DNA of 64,000 nt, taken from positions 1 through 64,000 of the forward strand of contig NZ_BAAAFN010000008.1 of the NCBI RefSeq assembly GCF_039523555.1, in the 5' to 3' direction. Shown here one piece after another: positions 39,279-48,193 of this stretch (positions are counted from its first letter, which is position 1; each line of letters starts with the position of its first letter). The DNA is from Castellaniella daejeonensis. Its GTDB lineage: Bacteria; Pseudomonadota; Gammaproteobacteria; Burkholderiales; Burkholderiaceae_B. The position numbers and the translations under genes were made by a program. The notes under the pieces are model-generated. The model searched no databases. It saw only the letters and a program-made list of their open reading frames with translations, and was not told the origin of the DNA.

Positions 39279-40922
39279 ATGGATCGCGTATACATGGCGC
39301 AATCGGTGCCTGTGGCCGAAAACCAGGTGCCGGACCTGCCCGATTGCAATCTGTACCTGATGGACGAAGCCCTGGTCGAAGGGGTGCGCCGCGAAGGCGC
39401 CGGCAGCCGGGAAGCCGGGCTCGAAACCTGGGGCGCCCGGCTGGGCCGCGCCGATCTGGCGCGCCTGGCGGCCGAAATCAACCGCCAGGGTCCGGTGCTG
39501 CGGTCGTTCGATCGCCGGGGCATGCGCATCGACGTGGTGGAATTCCATCCCGGGTGGTCCGAATTCCTGTCGCTGGCCTTCGCCCAGGGCATGCACGGCG
39601 GCGCCTGGACCGAGCCGGGGCAGGGTGCCCAGGTCGCCCGCGCGGCGCACTATCTGATGCATGGCCAGGTCGAAGCCGGTTCCCTGTGCCCGGTCACCAT
39701 GACCAGCGCCGCGATCCCCCTGCTGATGCGCGAGCCCTGGTTCCACGAGATCCGGCCGCTGCTGGCCAGCCGCGAATACGACGACCGCGACGGCCCCCTG
39801 ACCGGGAAGCGTTCCATGATGGTCGGCATGGGCATGACCGAGCGGCAGGGCGGATCGGACCTGCGCGCCAACCTGAGCCGCGCCGAGCCGCAAGGCAAGG
39901 GCTGGTTCCGGCTGACGGGCCACAAATGGTTTTTTTCCTCCCCCATGTCGGATGCGCACCTGGTGCTGGCGCGCGACGGCGACGGCCATTCCTGCTTCTA
40001 TCTGCCGCGCTGGCTGGATGAAGGGCGCCGCAATCCGGTGCGGATCCTGCGGCTCAAGGACAAGCTGGGCAACCGCTCCAACGCCAGCGCCGAGGTCGAG
40101 TTCGAAGACGCGCTGGCGCGCCGGATCGGCGAACCCGGCCGAGGCATCGCCACACTGGTCGAAATGGCGTCCTACACGCGCCTGGACTGCGTGCTGGGCA
40201 GCACGGCCCTGATGCGCCAGGCGCTGGTCCAGGGTGTCCACCACGCCCGCCACCGGCGGGCCTTCGGCCGCCTGCTGATCGATCAGCCGTTGATGCGGCA
40301 GGTGCTGGCGGACCTGGCCCTGGAAAGCGAGGCGGCCACGGTCCTGGCGCTGCGGCTGGCGGGCGCCTTCGACCGTGCCGGGCAGCCGGCCGAACAGGCG
40401 CTGCGCCGGCTGCTGACGCCGGCGGCGAAATTCTGGATCTGCAAACGGGCCATCGACGTGACCGCCGAATGCATGGAAGTCTGGGGCGGCAACGGCTATG
40501 TCGAAGACGGCTCCATGGCCCGGCTGTACCGCGAGGCGCCCGTCAATTCCATCTGGGAAGGTTCGGGCAACGTCATGTGCCTCGATGTGCTGCGGGCCGC
40601 GCGCCAGGAACCGCAACCCGTTGCCCAGACGGTGGACGGGCTGGCCCGCGCCCATCCGGGCGAGCCGGCCCTGAGGGCGGCGGCAGACCGGCTGCTGTCG
40701 GCCCTGGCGCTCGATGCGGATGGCCAGCAGGCGATGGCCCGGATGGTGGCGCGGGATCTGGTCCTGCTGGTTCAGGCGGACCTGTTGCTGCGGTATGCGC
40801 CGGATTGGCTGTCGCGGGCCTTCGTGGACAGCCGCCTGGGTACCCCGGGCGGGGATGCGTTCGGCGCCCGGCCCGTGGCGCTCGCCTCGGATGCCTTGCT
40901 GCAGCGCGCCTGGCCCGGATAG
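39279..40922 (+). CDS. aidB: AidB-like acyl-CoA dehydrogenase family protein
   Basis: 547 residues, near the 541 of E. coli AidB, an FAD-binding acyl-CoA dehydrogenase relative induced by alkylation damage. Signatures: MTSAAIPLLM, MGMTERQGGSDLRANLSRAE, LTGHKWFFSSPMSDAHLVLA, RLDCVLGSTALMRQAL and the C-terminal CMEVWGGNGYVEDGSMARLYREAPVNSIWEGSGN. The ATG at 39279 follows GGGAGGA at 8 bp; the upstream GTG at 39252 is not needed. Opposite strand to mpg, 1.6 kb away. Confidence 0.9.
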   Translation: MDRVYMAQSVPVAENQVPDLPDCNLYLMDEALVEGVRREGAGSREAGLETWGARLGRADLARLAAEINRQGPVLRSFDRRGMRIDVVEFHPGWSEFLSLAFAQGMHGGAWTEPGQGAQVARAAHYLMHGQVEAGSLCPVTMTSAAIPLLMREPWFHEIRPLLASREYDDRDGPLTGKRSMMVGMGMTERQGGSDLRANLSRAEPQGKGWFRLTGHKWFFSSPMSDAHLVLARDGDGHSCFYLPRWLDEGRRNPVRILRLKDKLGNRSNASAEVEFEDALARRIGEPGRGIATLVEMASYTRLDCVLGSTALMRQALVQGVHHARHRRAFGRLLIDQPLMRQVLADLALESEAATVLALRLAGAFDRAGQPAEQALRRLLTPAAKFWICKRAIDVTAECMEVWGGNGYVEDGSMARLYREAPVNSIWEGSGNVMCLDVLRAARQEPQPVAQTVDGLARAHPGEPALRAAADRLLSALALDADGQQAMARMVARDLVLLVQADLLLRYAPDWLSRAFVDSRLGTPGGDAFGARPVALASDALLQRAWPG

Positions 40923-41034
40923 GCCGAGGCGGCATCCGAAGATGTCCCGGGCGACGCGGGCGCCTGCGGCGCGCTCCCCATTACAATGGCCGGAAACAGC
41001 CGCGCATTCCGCAGCGGCCCTTCCCGTTTGTTCC

Positions 41035-41625
41035 ATGCCGATTTCCGTTCGCCCCGCGTTCCATCCGGTCCGGTGCGCCATGCTGGCGCTGCTGTCTGTC
41101 ACGCTGCTCCTGGCGCTGCCCATGTCTGCGGCGGCGTCCGGCACCTACTCTCTGTCCGGCCGGGTCGTGGATGTGTCCGACGGCGACACGCTGACGCTGC
41201 TGGCGGGGCGGGGCCGCCACCGGGTCCGCCTGGCAAGCATCGATGCCCCGGAAACCGGTCATGGCCGCCAGCGGCCCGGCCAGCCCTTCGGTCAGGCGGC
41301 GCGCAAGGCCCTGGCCGATCTGGTGGCCGGCAGGACGCTGACGCTGAATTGCTTCGAGCAGGACCGCTACGGGCGCGACGTCTGCGACGTGCCGCTGCCC
41401 GATGGCCAGACAGCCAACCGTGTGATGGTCGAACATGGCCTGGCCTGGGCCAACCGGCAGGGTGGCGGGAAATACCTGCGGGACGGTGCAATTGCGGGGC
41501 TGGAGCGCCGTGCGCGCGACCAGCGCCTGGGCCTGTGGCGCCAGGCCGGCGCCGTTGCGCCCTGGGACTGGCGCTGGCAATGCTGGGACGCGCTTGAAAA
41601 CGGCCGATCGACCTCCATCTGCTGA
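41035..41625 (+). CDS. Secreted thermonuclease (SNase family)
   Basis: 196 residues. Signal peptide (MLALLSVTLLLALPMSAAAS) then a staphylococcal-nuclease domain: GRVVDVSDGDTLTLL with the Ca-binding Asp, RVRLASIDAPETGHG with catalytic Arg/Glu region, CFEQDRYGRDVCDV with the second Arg, and VEHGLAWANR. Likely a periplasmic or secreted nuclease. Three bp before the DUF1178 gene, probably co-transcribed. Confidence 0.88.
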   Translation: MPISVRPAFHPVRCAMLALLSVTLLLALPMSAAASGTYSLSGRVVDVSDGDTLTLLAGRGRHRVRLASIDAPETGHGRQRPGQPFGQAARKALADLVAGRTLTLNCFEQDRYGRDVCDVPLPDGQTANRVMVEHGLAWANRQGGGKYLRDGAIAGLERRARDQRLGLWRQAGAVAPWDWRWQCWDALENGRSTSIC

Positions 41626-41627
41626 TC

Positions 41628-42125
41628 ATGGCACTCAAAGTATTCGATCTCTCGTGCGAGCACGACCATGTCTTCGAAGGCTGGTTCTCGTCTCTGGACA
41701 GCTATCAGGACCAGCTCTCCCGTGGACTGGTGCGCTGCCCCGTCTGTCACAGCGACCAGATCACGCGCCGGGTCTCGGCGCCGCATCTGAACGTCAGCCA
41801 TTTGCGCGCCGGATCGGCACCGCGCACGGCGCCGTCCGCCCCGGCCGGCACCGACGTCGCGGCCCGGGCGGCCGTCGCGGCGCCGTCCGGCGACCAGATG
41901 GCCCGCCTGCAGGCCGAGGTCCTGCGCCAGATCCGCCGCATCGTGCGCCAGACCGACGACGTGGGCGCGCGCTTTGCCGACGAGGCCCGTCGCATGCACA
42001 GCGGCGAGATCGAGGAGCGCCCCATCCGCGGCACGGCCTCGGTCGAGGAATGCCGTGAACTGGTCGAGGAAGGCATTTCCATCATGCCGATTCCGGACAT
42101 CCTGGACGACGACCGGCTGCAGTAG
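41628..42125 (+). CDS. DUF1178 family protein
   Basis: 165 residues. MALKVFDLSCEHDHVFEGWF followed by VRCPVCHSDQITRRVSAPHLN gives a Cys4-type zinc-ribbon-like N-terminus. A variable Ala/Pro linker follows, and the C-terminus carries VGARFADEARRMHSGEIEERPIRG then GISIMPIPD, as in DUF1178 proteins. Cytoplasmic, function unknown. Ends 42 bp before a bidirectional terminator. Confidence 0.9.
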   Translation: MALKVFDLSCEHDHVFEGWFSSLDSYQDQLSRGLVRCPVCHSDQITRRVSAPHLNVSHLRAGSAPRTAPSAPAGTDVAARAAVAAPSGDQMARLQAEVLRQIRRIVRQTDDVGARFADEARRMHSGEIEERPIRGTASVEECRELVEEGISIMPIPDILDDDRLQ

Positions 42126-42166
42126 GCGCCGTGCGCCCGTGCATGGGAAATCAGCGGGCGGAAATG

Positions 42167-42197
42167 AAAAAGACCGGGCAGGGCCCGGTCTTTTTTT
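42167..42197. terminator. Bidirectional intrinsic terminator
   Basis: AAAAAGACCGGGC and GCCCGGTCTTTTTTT pair around a 3-nt loop, giving A and T tracts on both sides. Serves the nuclease-DUF1178 operon and the converging efp. Confidence 0.9.
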
Positions 42198-42215
42198 CGC
42201 ATGCGCGCTGGAAGA

Positions 42216-42773
42216 TCACATCACCCGGCTGCGGTATTCGTTGGTGCGGGTATCGATCTCGATCTTGTCGCCGATGTTGCAGAACAGCGGCACGGCCAGT
42301 TCGAAGCCGGTGTTGATCTTGGCGGGCTTGAGCACCTTGCCGGACGTGTCGCCCTTGACGGCGGGCTCGGTGTAGGTGATCTCGCGCACGATGATGGTGG
42401 GCAGTTCCACCGAGATCGCGCGGCCGTCGTAGAACACGACTTCGACCGCCATGCCTTCTTCCAGGTAGTTCAGCGCGTCGCCCATGCTGTCGGCTTCGAC
42501 TTCGTGCTGGTTGTATTCCTCGTCCATGAAGACGTACATCGGGTCGGCGAAGTAGGAATAGGTGCATTCCTTGTTCTCGAGCATCACCTGCTCGAACTTT
42601 TCGTCGGCCTTGTAGACGGATTCGCTGGCGCTGCCGGTGAGCAGGTTCTTGAACTTGAGCTTGACGACAGCGGCGTTGCGGCCTGACTTGTTGTATTCCG
42701 CCTTCTGGACGACGAGAGGGTCGTTGCCGACCATGACGACGTTGCCAACGCGCAGTTCCTGTGCGATTTTCAT
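42216..42773 (-). CDS. efp: Elongation factor P (Arg32 type)
   Basis: 185 residues. EF-P rescues ribosomes stalled at polyproline stretches. The modified loop reads YNKSGRNAAVV with Arg at position 32, the residue rhamnosylated by EarP, instead of the Lys34 of E. coli EF-P. The ATG at 42773 (MKIAQELRVG) is the family start; the frame stays open upstream. The gene for EarP is next upstream on the same strand. Confidence 0.96.
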   Translation of the reverse strand: MKIAQELRVGNVVMVGNDPLVVQKAEYNKSGRNAAVVKLKFKNLLTGSASESVYKADEKFEQVMLENKECTYSYFADPMYVFMDEEYNQHEVEADSMGDALNYLEEGMAVEVVFYDGRAISVELPTIIVREITYTEPAVKGDTSGKVLKPAKINTGFELAVPLFCNIGDKIEIDTRTNEYRSRVM

Positions 42774-42849
42774 GGGAAAAACTCCGGGGATGTGTGCCCC
42801 GTGCCAAAACGCATTCCGAGGCAAAGCTGAAAAAAGTTAACTGTGCATT

Positions 42850-43944
42850 CTAGCGCGTTTGGCGGTGTCGCAGGCAAAAATCCAGTAAATCTTGACCCAG
42901 ATCGGGTTGATTGGCCAGTTCCGCGCACCAGGCACGGCTGCGCGTTCGCCAATCGGTCCAGGCCGGTTCCCGCAGCGCGGCCGGCAGCGTCCGGGCCACA
43001 GCCTCGTCGTCGGACCGGTTCCAGGCGCGGATCAGCGCAGCGGCCGGGGCAGGCCACCGGGCCCGGTCCAGCCAGGCTTCCAGTTTGTCGAGGTGGGCAT
43101 CCTGCGCCTGGCGGTAGATCTGCCAGACCAGGGGTTCGCCTGCCCAGAGCGCCCTGACCAGGGAATCCTCGCCGCGCACGAAATTCAAATCGCAGCACCA
43201 CAGCAGTTCGTCGAAACGTGCCTGGGGCACGAATGGAATGGTTACCACGCGCAGGCTGCCCCGGTCGCGCAGCGCGGCGGCGGGGCGGCCGCCCGGGACC
43301 AGCAGCCAGACGGGCCGGTCCAGTTCGGCCAGCGCCGTCTGCAGGCCCGCCAGCGGTGCGTCGGGGTAGCAGAACAGCAGTGCGCACAGGGCGTCGCCCG
43401 GCGGCGCGGACGGCAGGCCGGTCAGGGACTGCAGCCGCTGGCCGCGGGCCTGTGCCTGTTCGGCGTCGCGGTGCGCCAGCAGGCCCGGTTCGCGCAGCAG
43501 CCCGCCGGTGGCCGGCGTGAAGCCGGGAAAGAAAAAGAACTTGGGTACGCCGTTTGCCTGGAGCGAGGGCAGGCCATGGCAGCCTTCCACCCAGGATTCG
43601 GCGCTGAGGTATTCCAGGTTGATCCACAGGCAGTCCTGCCCGGTCATGGCGTCCTGGTAGGCCGGCGGCAGGGCGCAGGCGAAAGCCTCGACGACCACGC
43701 CGCCGCGGGGCGGGGCGGCACGTTCCGCCCCGCGCCAGGTGCCGACCCGTACGCCGTCCAGCGTCTGTTCTTGCGCGCCGGCATCCAGCGCCGGCACCAG
43801 CCGCGCCAGGATGCCGGGCTGGTCGATCCACAGGCGCACCGGCTGACCCAGTGCCGCCAGCCGCCGCGCCAGCCGCCAGCACACGCCCGCATCGCCGAAA
43901 TTGTCGACGACGCGGCAGAACAGGTCGAAGGACAGCGCATTCAT
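42850..43944 (-). CDS. earP: EF-P arginine rhamnosyltransferase EarP
   Basis: 364 residues of the EarP (DUF2331) family, an inverting GT-B glycosyltransferase using dTDP-L-rhamnose to modify Arg32 of EF-P. LSFDLFCRVVDNFGDAGVCWRLARRL holds the two catalytic-site Asp residues. CDLNFVRGEDSLVRALWAGEPLVWQIYRQ holds the nucleotide-sugar Glu/Asp motif. The ATG at 43944 is used; a GTG six codons upstream adds no family sequence. efp starts 76 bp downstream. Confidence 0.95.
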   Translation of the reverse strand: MNALSFDLFCRVVDNFGDAGVCWRLARRLAALGQPVRLWIDQPGILARLVPALDAGAQEQTLDGVRVGTWRGAERAAPPRGGVVVEAFACALPPAYQDAMTGQDCLWINLEYLSAESWVEGCHGLPSLQANGVPKFFFFPGFTPATGGLLREPGLLAHRDAEQAQARGQRLQSLTGLPSAPPGDALCALLFCYPDAPLAGLQTALAELDRPVWLLVPGGRPAAALRDRGSLRVVTIPFVPQARFDELLWCCDLNFVRGEDSLVRALWAGEPLVWQIYRQAQDAHLDKLEAWLDRARWPAPAAALIRAWNRSDDEAVARTLPAALREPAWTDWRTRSRAWCAELANQPDLGQDLLDFCLRHRQTR

Positions 43945-44050
43945 CGGGCTGGGGCCGGGCACGGGTCAGTCCCTGCGGACCGGCCCGTGCCCGGCGAATG
44001 CGAGCCGCATGCGAGCGGCGGGGTGAAGGAATGCCACGCCCGGTCCGATG

Positions 44051-45253
44051 CTAGTGGAACTGGACGGGTTCCGGATCGATTTCTTCGGGCAGCTCGGGAT
44101 GCTGCATGTCGCCCAGCATGTTGGGAAAGTAGGGTGTGCCGCAGTCTTCGCAGAATTCCATGGGCTGCAGCCCGGGCAGGCGGCGGATGTCCTGGATGCC
44201 GCATTCGCGCAGCAGGGCGGCGATCGTGTCCCAGGTGTCCACCTGGCCTTCGGCATCCGGTTCGGGCTGGGATTCCTCGCGGCTGAGCGCGGGCCAGACG
44301 CAGCCGTAGATCACGTCGTTGCTCTGGCGGGTGCAGAAACCGATGCGGTATTCCTCGACCGACTGTTCACCGCAGGCGACCAGCGCCGCCCGCAGGTCGG
44401 TGCCCGGGATCTGGGCGGCTGTCTGCAGCCAGGTGGCTGCTGCCTTGAGAGTGAGGGGGCGGATGCCCTGGTCGGCCTGGCGGGTGCTGGTGTAATAGGC
44501 CTCGGGGCGCAGATATTCCAGCTGGCAGCCGGTGAAGGCGGCTTCGAGGATGCGCGCGCAACCCTCGGCCCAGCGCCGGCTGACGTCGTCCTGGGCGGGG
44601 GCTTCGGCGGGCAGGGGAGATTGCCACTGGAACACGGGCTCGCCGCGCGGAACCACCACCGCGCCGACCAGGAAGAAGACGTCGGCCAGCAGGTCTTCGG
44701 GGGCGTCGGCGTCGCGCAGGACGGGACCTTCGCGGCGCAACCCCAGGGCGCGCATCGCCAGCGCCTGGGTCCAGGCGCGTGTTTCCTGGAACGATTGCGG
44801 CAGGCGGTCGAAGCGAACCAGCGAAGGCAGCATGGCGATCCGCGCCCGGGGATTCAGCACGGCTTCGGCCAGCAGGGATTCGAGCGCCTGCGCCTGGGCC
44901 GCGTTCAATTGGCCGGACGGCAGCCGGTAGCGGGTCCAGGCCAGGACCGGCGCCGAAATCAGCAGCGTGTCGCAGTCCTGGCCGTCCGGCCCCGGCATCA
45001 GCGATTCGGAGCGGGCCTCGGCCAGTTCGACGAGCAGTTCATAGGCCGCCGAGCGCTGTTCCAGCAGGACGTCCAGGGCGGATTCCACGGCGCGGCCGTG
45101 CCGGGCGCCCAGGGCCTTGTCCAGGGCTTCGCCCAGGCAGCCTTCCCAGTAGATGTCTTCCAGGTGGCTGCCGGAGCGCGACAGGGCTTCGGCCAGGGAG
45201 ATCAGTGTCTGCGATGTGCGCGACAGGGAGGAGGAACGGGAACGAGGGGGCAT
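44051..45253 (-). CDS. DUF2863 family protein
   Basis: 400 residues of a betaproteobacterial family of unknown function. A Ser/Arg-rich start is followed by a helical region (LISLAEALSRSGSHLEDIYWEGCLGEALDKAL) and an alpha/beta core. Near the C-terminus is a CEDCGTPYFPN motif that might bind metal, and the protein ends in an acidic PEEIDPEPVQFH. No signal peptide or membrane segment. Confidence 0.8.
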   Translation of the reverse strand: MPPRSRSSSLSRTSQTLISLAEALSRSGSHLEDIYWEGCLGEALDKALGARHGRAVESALDVLLEQRSAAYELLVELAEARSESLMPGPDGQDCDTLLISAPVLAWTRYRLPSGQLNAAQAQALESLLAEAVLNPRARIAMLPSLVRFDRLPQSFQETRAWTQALAMRALGLRREGPVLRDADAPEDLLADVFFLVGAVVVPRGEPVFQWQSPLPAEAPAQDDVSRRWAEGCARILEAAFTGCQLEYLRPEAYYTSTRQADQGIRPLTLKAAATWLQTAAQIPGTDLRAALVACGEQSVEEYRIGFCTRQSNDVIYGCVWPALSREESQPEPDAEGQVDTWDTIAALLRECGIQDIRRLPGLQPMEFCEDCGTPYFPNMLGDMQHPELPEEIDPEPVQFH

Positions 45254-45324
45254 GGTGTACCGGTGAACAGGGCAGACCTTAGTGTACCGCGTGCAGTGGT
45301 CGCCCCCGGCGGAGCCGGGGCATG

Positions 45325-45350
45325 AAAAACCCCGGGCCGGGGCCCGGGGT
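45325..45350 (-). terminator. Terminator after acnB
   Basis: On the minus strand ACCCCGGGCC pairs with GGCCCGGGGT over a short loop and is followed by TTTTT, 64 bp beyond the acnB stop. Confidence 0.8.
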
Positions 45351-45413
45351 GGCAGGTGCCGTGCGCAAAGCCCGCCGGAACCGCCGAGACGGCCCGGACG
45401 CTTCGCAGGCGGA

Positions 45414-47999
45414 TCAGGCTTCGACCGTGCTGGCCACCGCCGTGAAGTCCTCGATCTGGTCGAAGTTCATGTAGCGGTAGATCCGGTCGCCGTCCTTGGC
45501 GAGGACGCCCATGTCGGTCAGGTATTCCTCGCGCGTGGGGATGCGGCCCAGTCGCGAGCAGATCGCGGCCAGTTCCGCCGAACCCAGGAACACGTTGGAG
45601 TTCTTGCCCAGGCGGTTGGGGAAGTTGCGGGTGCTGGTGGAGAACACCGTGGCGCCTTCGCGCACCTGGGCCTGGTTGCCCATGCACAGCGAGCAGCCGG
45701 GCATTTCCATGCGCGCCCCGGCCGTGCCGAAGGTGCCGTAGTGGCCTTCCTTCGTGAGCTCGCTGGCGTCCATCTTGGTGGGCGGGGCGACCCAGAGCTT
45801 CGAGGGCAGGTCGCGCTTGCCTTCCAGCAGCTTGGCGGCTGCGCGGAAGTGGCCGATGTTGGTCATGCAGCTGCCGATGAAGACTTCGTCAATGGCCGTG
45901 CCGGCCACGTCGGACAGGGTCTTGACGTCGTCCGGGTCGTTCGGGCAGGCGACGATGGGCTCCTTGATGTCGGCCAGGTCGATCTCGATCACGGCCGCGT
46001 ATTCGGCGTCGGCGTCGGGTTCGACCAGCTGCGGGTTCGCCAGCCAGGCCTCCATGTTCTTGATGCGGCGCGCCAGCGTGCGGGCATCCTGGTAGCCGTT
46101 GGCGATCATCCACTTGAGCAGCGTGATGTTGCTGTTCAGGTATTCGATGATCGGCTCTTTGTTCAGCCGCACCGTGCAGGCGGCGGCGGAGCGCTCGGCC
46201 GAAGCGTCGGACAGTTCGAAGGCCTGTTCGATCTTGAGGTTGGGCAGGCCTTCGATTTCGAGGATGCGACCGGAGAAGATGTTCTTCTTGCCCTTTTTCT
46301 CGACAGTGAGCAGGCCTTGCTTGATCGCGTACAGGGGGATCGCGTTGACCAGGTCGCGCAGCGTCACGCCGGGCTGCATTTCACCCTTGAAGCGCACCAG
46401 CACGGATTCGGGCATGTCCAGCGGCATGACGCCGGTGGCCGCGGCGAAGGCGACCAGGCCGGAGCCGGCCGGGAAGCTGATGCCGATGGGGAAGCGGGTG
46501 TGCGAGTCGCCGCCGGTGCCCACGGTGTCGGGCAGCAGCATGCGGTTCAGCCACGAGTGGATGATGCCGTCGCCCGGGCGCAGCGCCACGCCGCCGCGCG
46601 TGCTGATGAAGGCGGGCAGTTCGTGATGGGTCTTGACGTCCACGGGCTTGGGATAGGCCGCGGTGTGGCAGAAGGACTGCATCACCAGGTCGGCCGAGAA
46701 GCCCACGCAGGCCAGATCCTTCAGCTCGTCGCGGGTCATGGGGCCGGTGGTGTCCTGGCTGCCGACCGAGGTCATGCGCGGTTCGCAGTAGGTGCCCGGG
46801 CGCACGCCCTTGCCTTCCGGCAGGCCGCAGGCGCGGCCGACCAGCTTCTGCGCCAGGGAATAGCCCTTGCCGCTGTCGGCAGGGGCCTCGGGCAGGCGGA
46901 ACAGGGTCGTGGGCGGCAGGCCCAGCGCGGCGCGGGCCTTGGCCGTCAGGCCGCGGCCGATGATCAGCGGGATGCGGCCGCCGGCGCGCACTTCATCGAG
47001 CAGCACGTCGGATTTCAGCTGGAATTCGGAGATCACCTGGCCGTTCTTCAGGGCCTTGCCTTCGTAGGGGCGCAGCTCGATGACGTCGCCCATGTTCATG
47101 GCGGACACGTCCAGTTCGATCGGCAGGGCGCCGGAATCTTCCATGGTGTTGTAGAAGATCGGGGCGATCTTGCCCCCCAGACAGACACCGCCGAAGCGCT
47201 TGTTGGGCACGTAGGGGATGTCCTCGCCGGTGTGCCAGATGACGGAATTGGTGGCGGACTTGCGCGAGGAGCCGGTACCGACCACGTCACCGACGTAGGC
47301 GACCAGATGGCCCTTGGCCTTCAGTTCGTCCAGCAGCTTGATCGGGCCGACCTGGCCGGGCGCGTCGGGCACGATGCCGTCGCGCGGGTTCTTCAGCATC
47401 GCCAGCGCATGCAGCGGGATGTCCGGGCGGCTCCAGGCGTCGGGGGCGGGCGACAGGTCGTCGGTGTTGGTTTCGCCGGTGACCTTGAACACGGTCAGGG
47501 TCATGCTCTGCGGAACTTCGGGGCGGCTGGTGAACCATTCGGCGTCGGCCCAGCTTTGCAGCACGGCCTGGGCGTGGGCGTTGCCGGCCTTGGCCTTTTC
47601 CTCGATGTCGTGGAAGGCGTCGAAGACCAGCAGGGTCTTCTTCAGGCCTTCGGCGGCGACCGGTGCCAGGTCGGCGTGGTCCAGCAGCTCGATCAGGGCG
47701 CTGATGTTGAAGCCGCCCAGCATGGTGCCCAGCAGCTCGGTGGCGCGGCGGGCGTCGATCAGGGGGCAGGATTCCTTGCCCAGCGCGACGGCGGCCAGGT
47801 AAGAAGCCTTGACCTGGGCGGCGTCGTCCACGCCGGCGGGGACGCGGTGCGTGAACAGGTCCAGCAGGAACTCGGCTTCGCCGGCCGGCGGGTTTTTCAG
47901 CAGTTCGATCAGGTCGGCCGTCTGCTTGGCCGTCAGGGGAAGCGGCGGGATGCCGATCGCCTCGCGGGCGGCGGCTTCGGTGCGGTAGGATTCCAGCAT
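45414..47999 (-). CDS. acnB: Aconitate hydratase B
   Basis: 861 residues, the bifunctional AcnB type that interconverts citrate and isocitrate and also hydrates 2-methyl-cis-aconitate to 2-methylisocitrate. N-terminal HEAT-like domain (LPLTAKQTADLIELLKNPPAGEAEFLLDLFTHRVPAGVDDAA), then GDVVGTGSSRKSATNSVIWH, and the cluster cysteines in FIGSCMTNIGHF and MPGCSLCMGNQ. An operator identical to that at the mdh/GntR promoter lies 73 bp upstream. Confidence 0.97.
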   Translation of the reverse strand: MLESYRTEAAAREAIGIPPLPLTAKQTADLIELLKNPPAGEAEFLLDLFTHRVPAGVDDAAQVKASYLAAVALGKESCPLIDARRATELLGTMLGGFNISALIELLDHADLAPVAAEGLKKTLLVFDAFHDIEEKAKAGNAHAQAVLQSWADAEWFTSRPEVPQSMTLTVFKVTGETNTDDLSPAPDAWSRPDIPLHALAMLKNPRDGIVPDAPGQVGPIKLLDELKAKGHLVAYVGDVVGTGSSRKSATNSVIWHTGEDIPYVPNKRFGGVCLGGKIAPIFYNTMEDSGALPIELDVSAMNMGDVIELRPYEGKALKNGQVISEFQLKSDVLLDEVRAGGRIPLIIGRGLTAKARAALGLPPTTLFRLPEAPADSGKGYSLAQKLVGRACGLPEGKGVRPGTYCEPRMTSVGSQDTTGPMTRDELKDLACVGFSADLVMQSFCHTAAYPKPVDVKTHHELPAFISTRGGVALRPGDGIIHSWLNRMLLPDTVGTGGDSHTRFPIGISFPAGSGLVAFAAATGVMPLDMPESVLVRFKGEMQPGVTLRDLVNAIPLYAIKQGLLTVEKKGKKNIFSGRILEIEGLPNLKIEQAFELSDASAERSAAACTVRLNKEPIIEYLNSNITLLKWMIANGYQDARTLARRIKNMEAWLANPQLVEPDADAEYAAVIEIDLADIKEPIVACPNDPDDVKTLSDVAGTAIDEVFIGSCMTNIGHFRAAAKLLEGKRDLPSKLWVAPPTKMDASELTKEGHYGTFGTAGARMEMPGCSLCMGNQAQVREGATVFSTSTRNFPNRLGKNSNVFLGSAELAAICSRLGRIPTREEYLTDMGVLAKDGDRIYRYMNFDQIEDFTAVASTVEA

Positions 48000-48071
48000 G
48001 GAGTGATGCCCCAGGAGTGAGGGTTGGAGAACGGCGCTATTTTACCGGTAAGCTCCGCGATCAGGCAATAC

Positions 48072-48091
48072 TCTTATATAAGATATAAGAC
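48072..48091. promoter_or_regulatory. 20-bp operator upstream of acnB
   Basis: TCTTATATAAGATATAAGAC: a CTTATAT/ATATAAG inverted repeat with a 3-bp spacer. The reverse complement occurs exactly at 54249-54268. On the acnB strand it ends 3 bp before TTGCCT, a possible -35, followed 18 bp later by TAAAAT. Predicted binding site of the HutC-type regulator at 54359-55129. Confidence 0.7.
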
Positions 48092-48193
48092 CGTGTGCCC
48101 GATCGGCCCTGTTCCGCACCTCCTTTCCCGCTTGCCGGGGGTGCGGGCATCCGGGCGGGCCGGGCATTGCCCGGCCCGAGGGGTACGGGCCGC

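Noticed and set aside
37668..41144. A 1158-codon open frame on the minus strand spanning add, DUF423 and aidB
   Set aside because: Only its last 346 codons are a real gene (add). The rest is antisense to aidB, an artefact of GC-rich codon use; the DUF423 gene lies in another frame.
45282..48020. A 912-codon plus-strand frame opposite acnB
   Set aside because: Exact shadow of acnB on the other strand, with low-complexity His/Asp/Gln composition and no domain.
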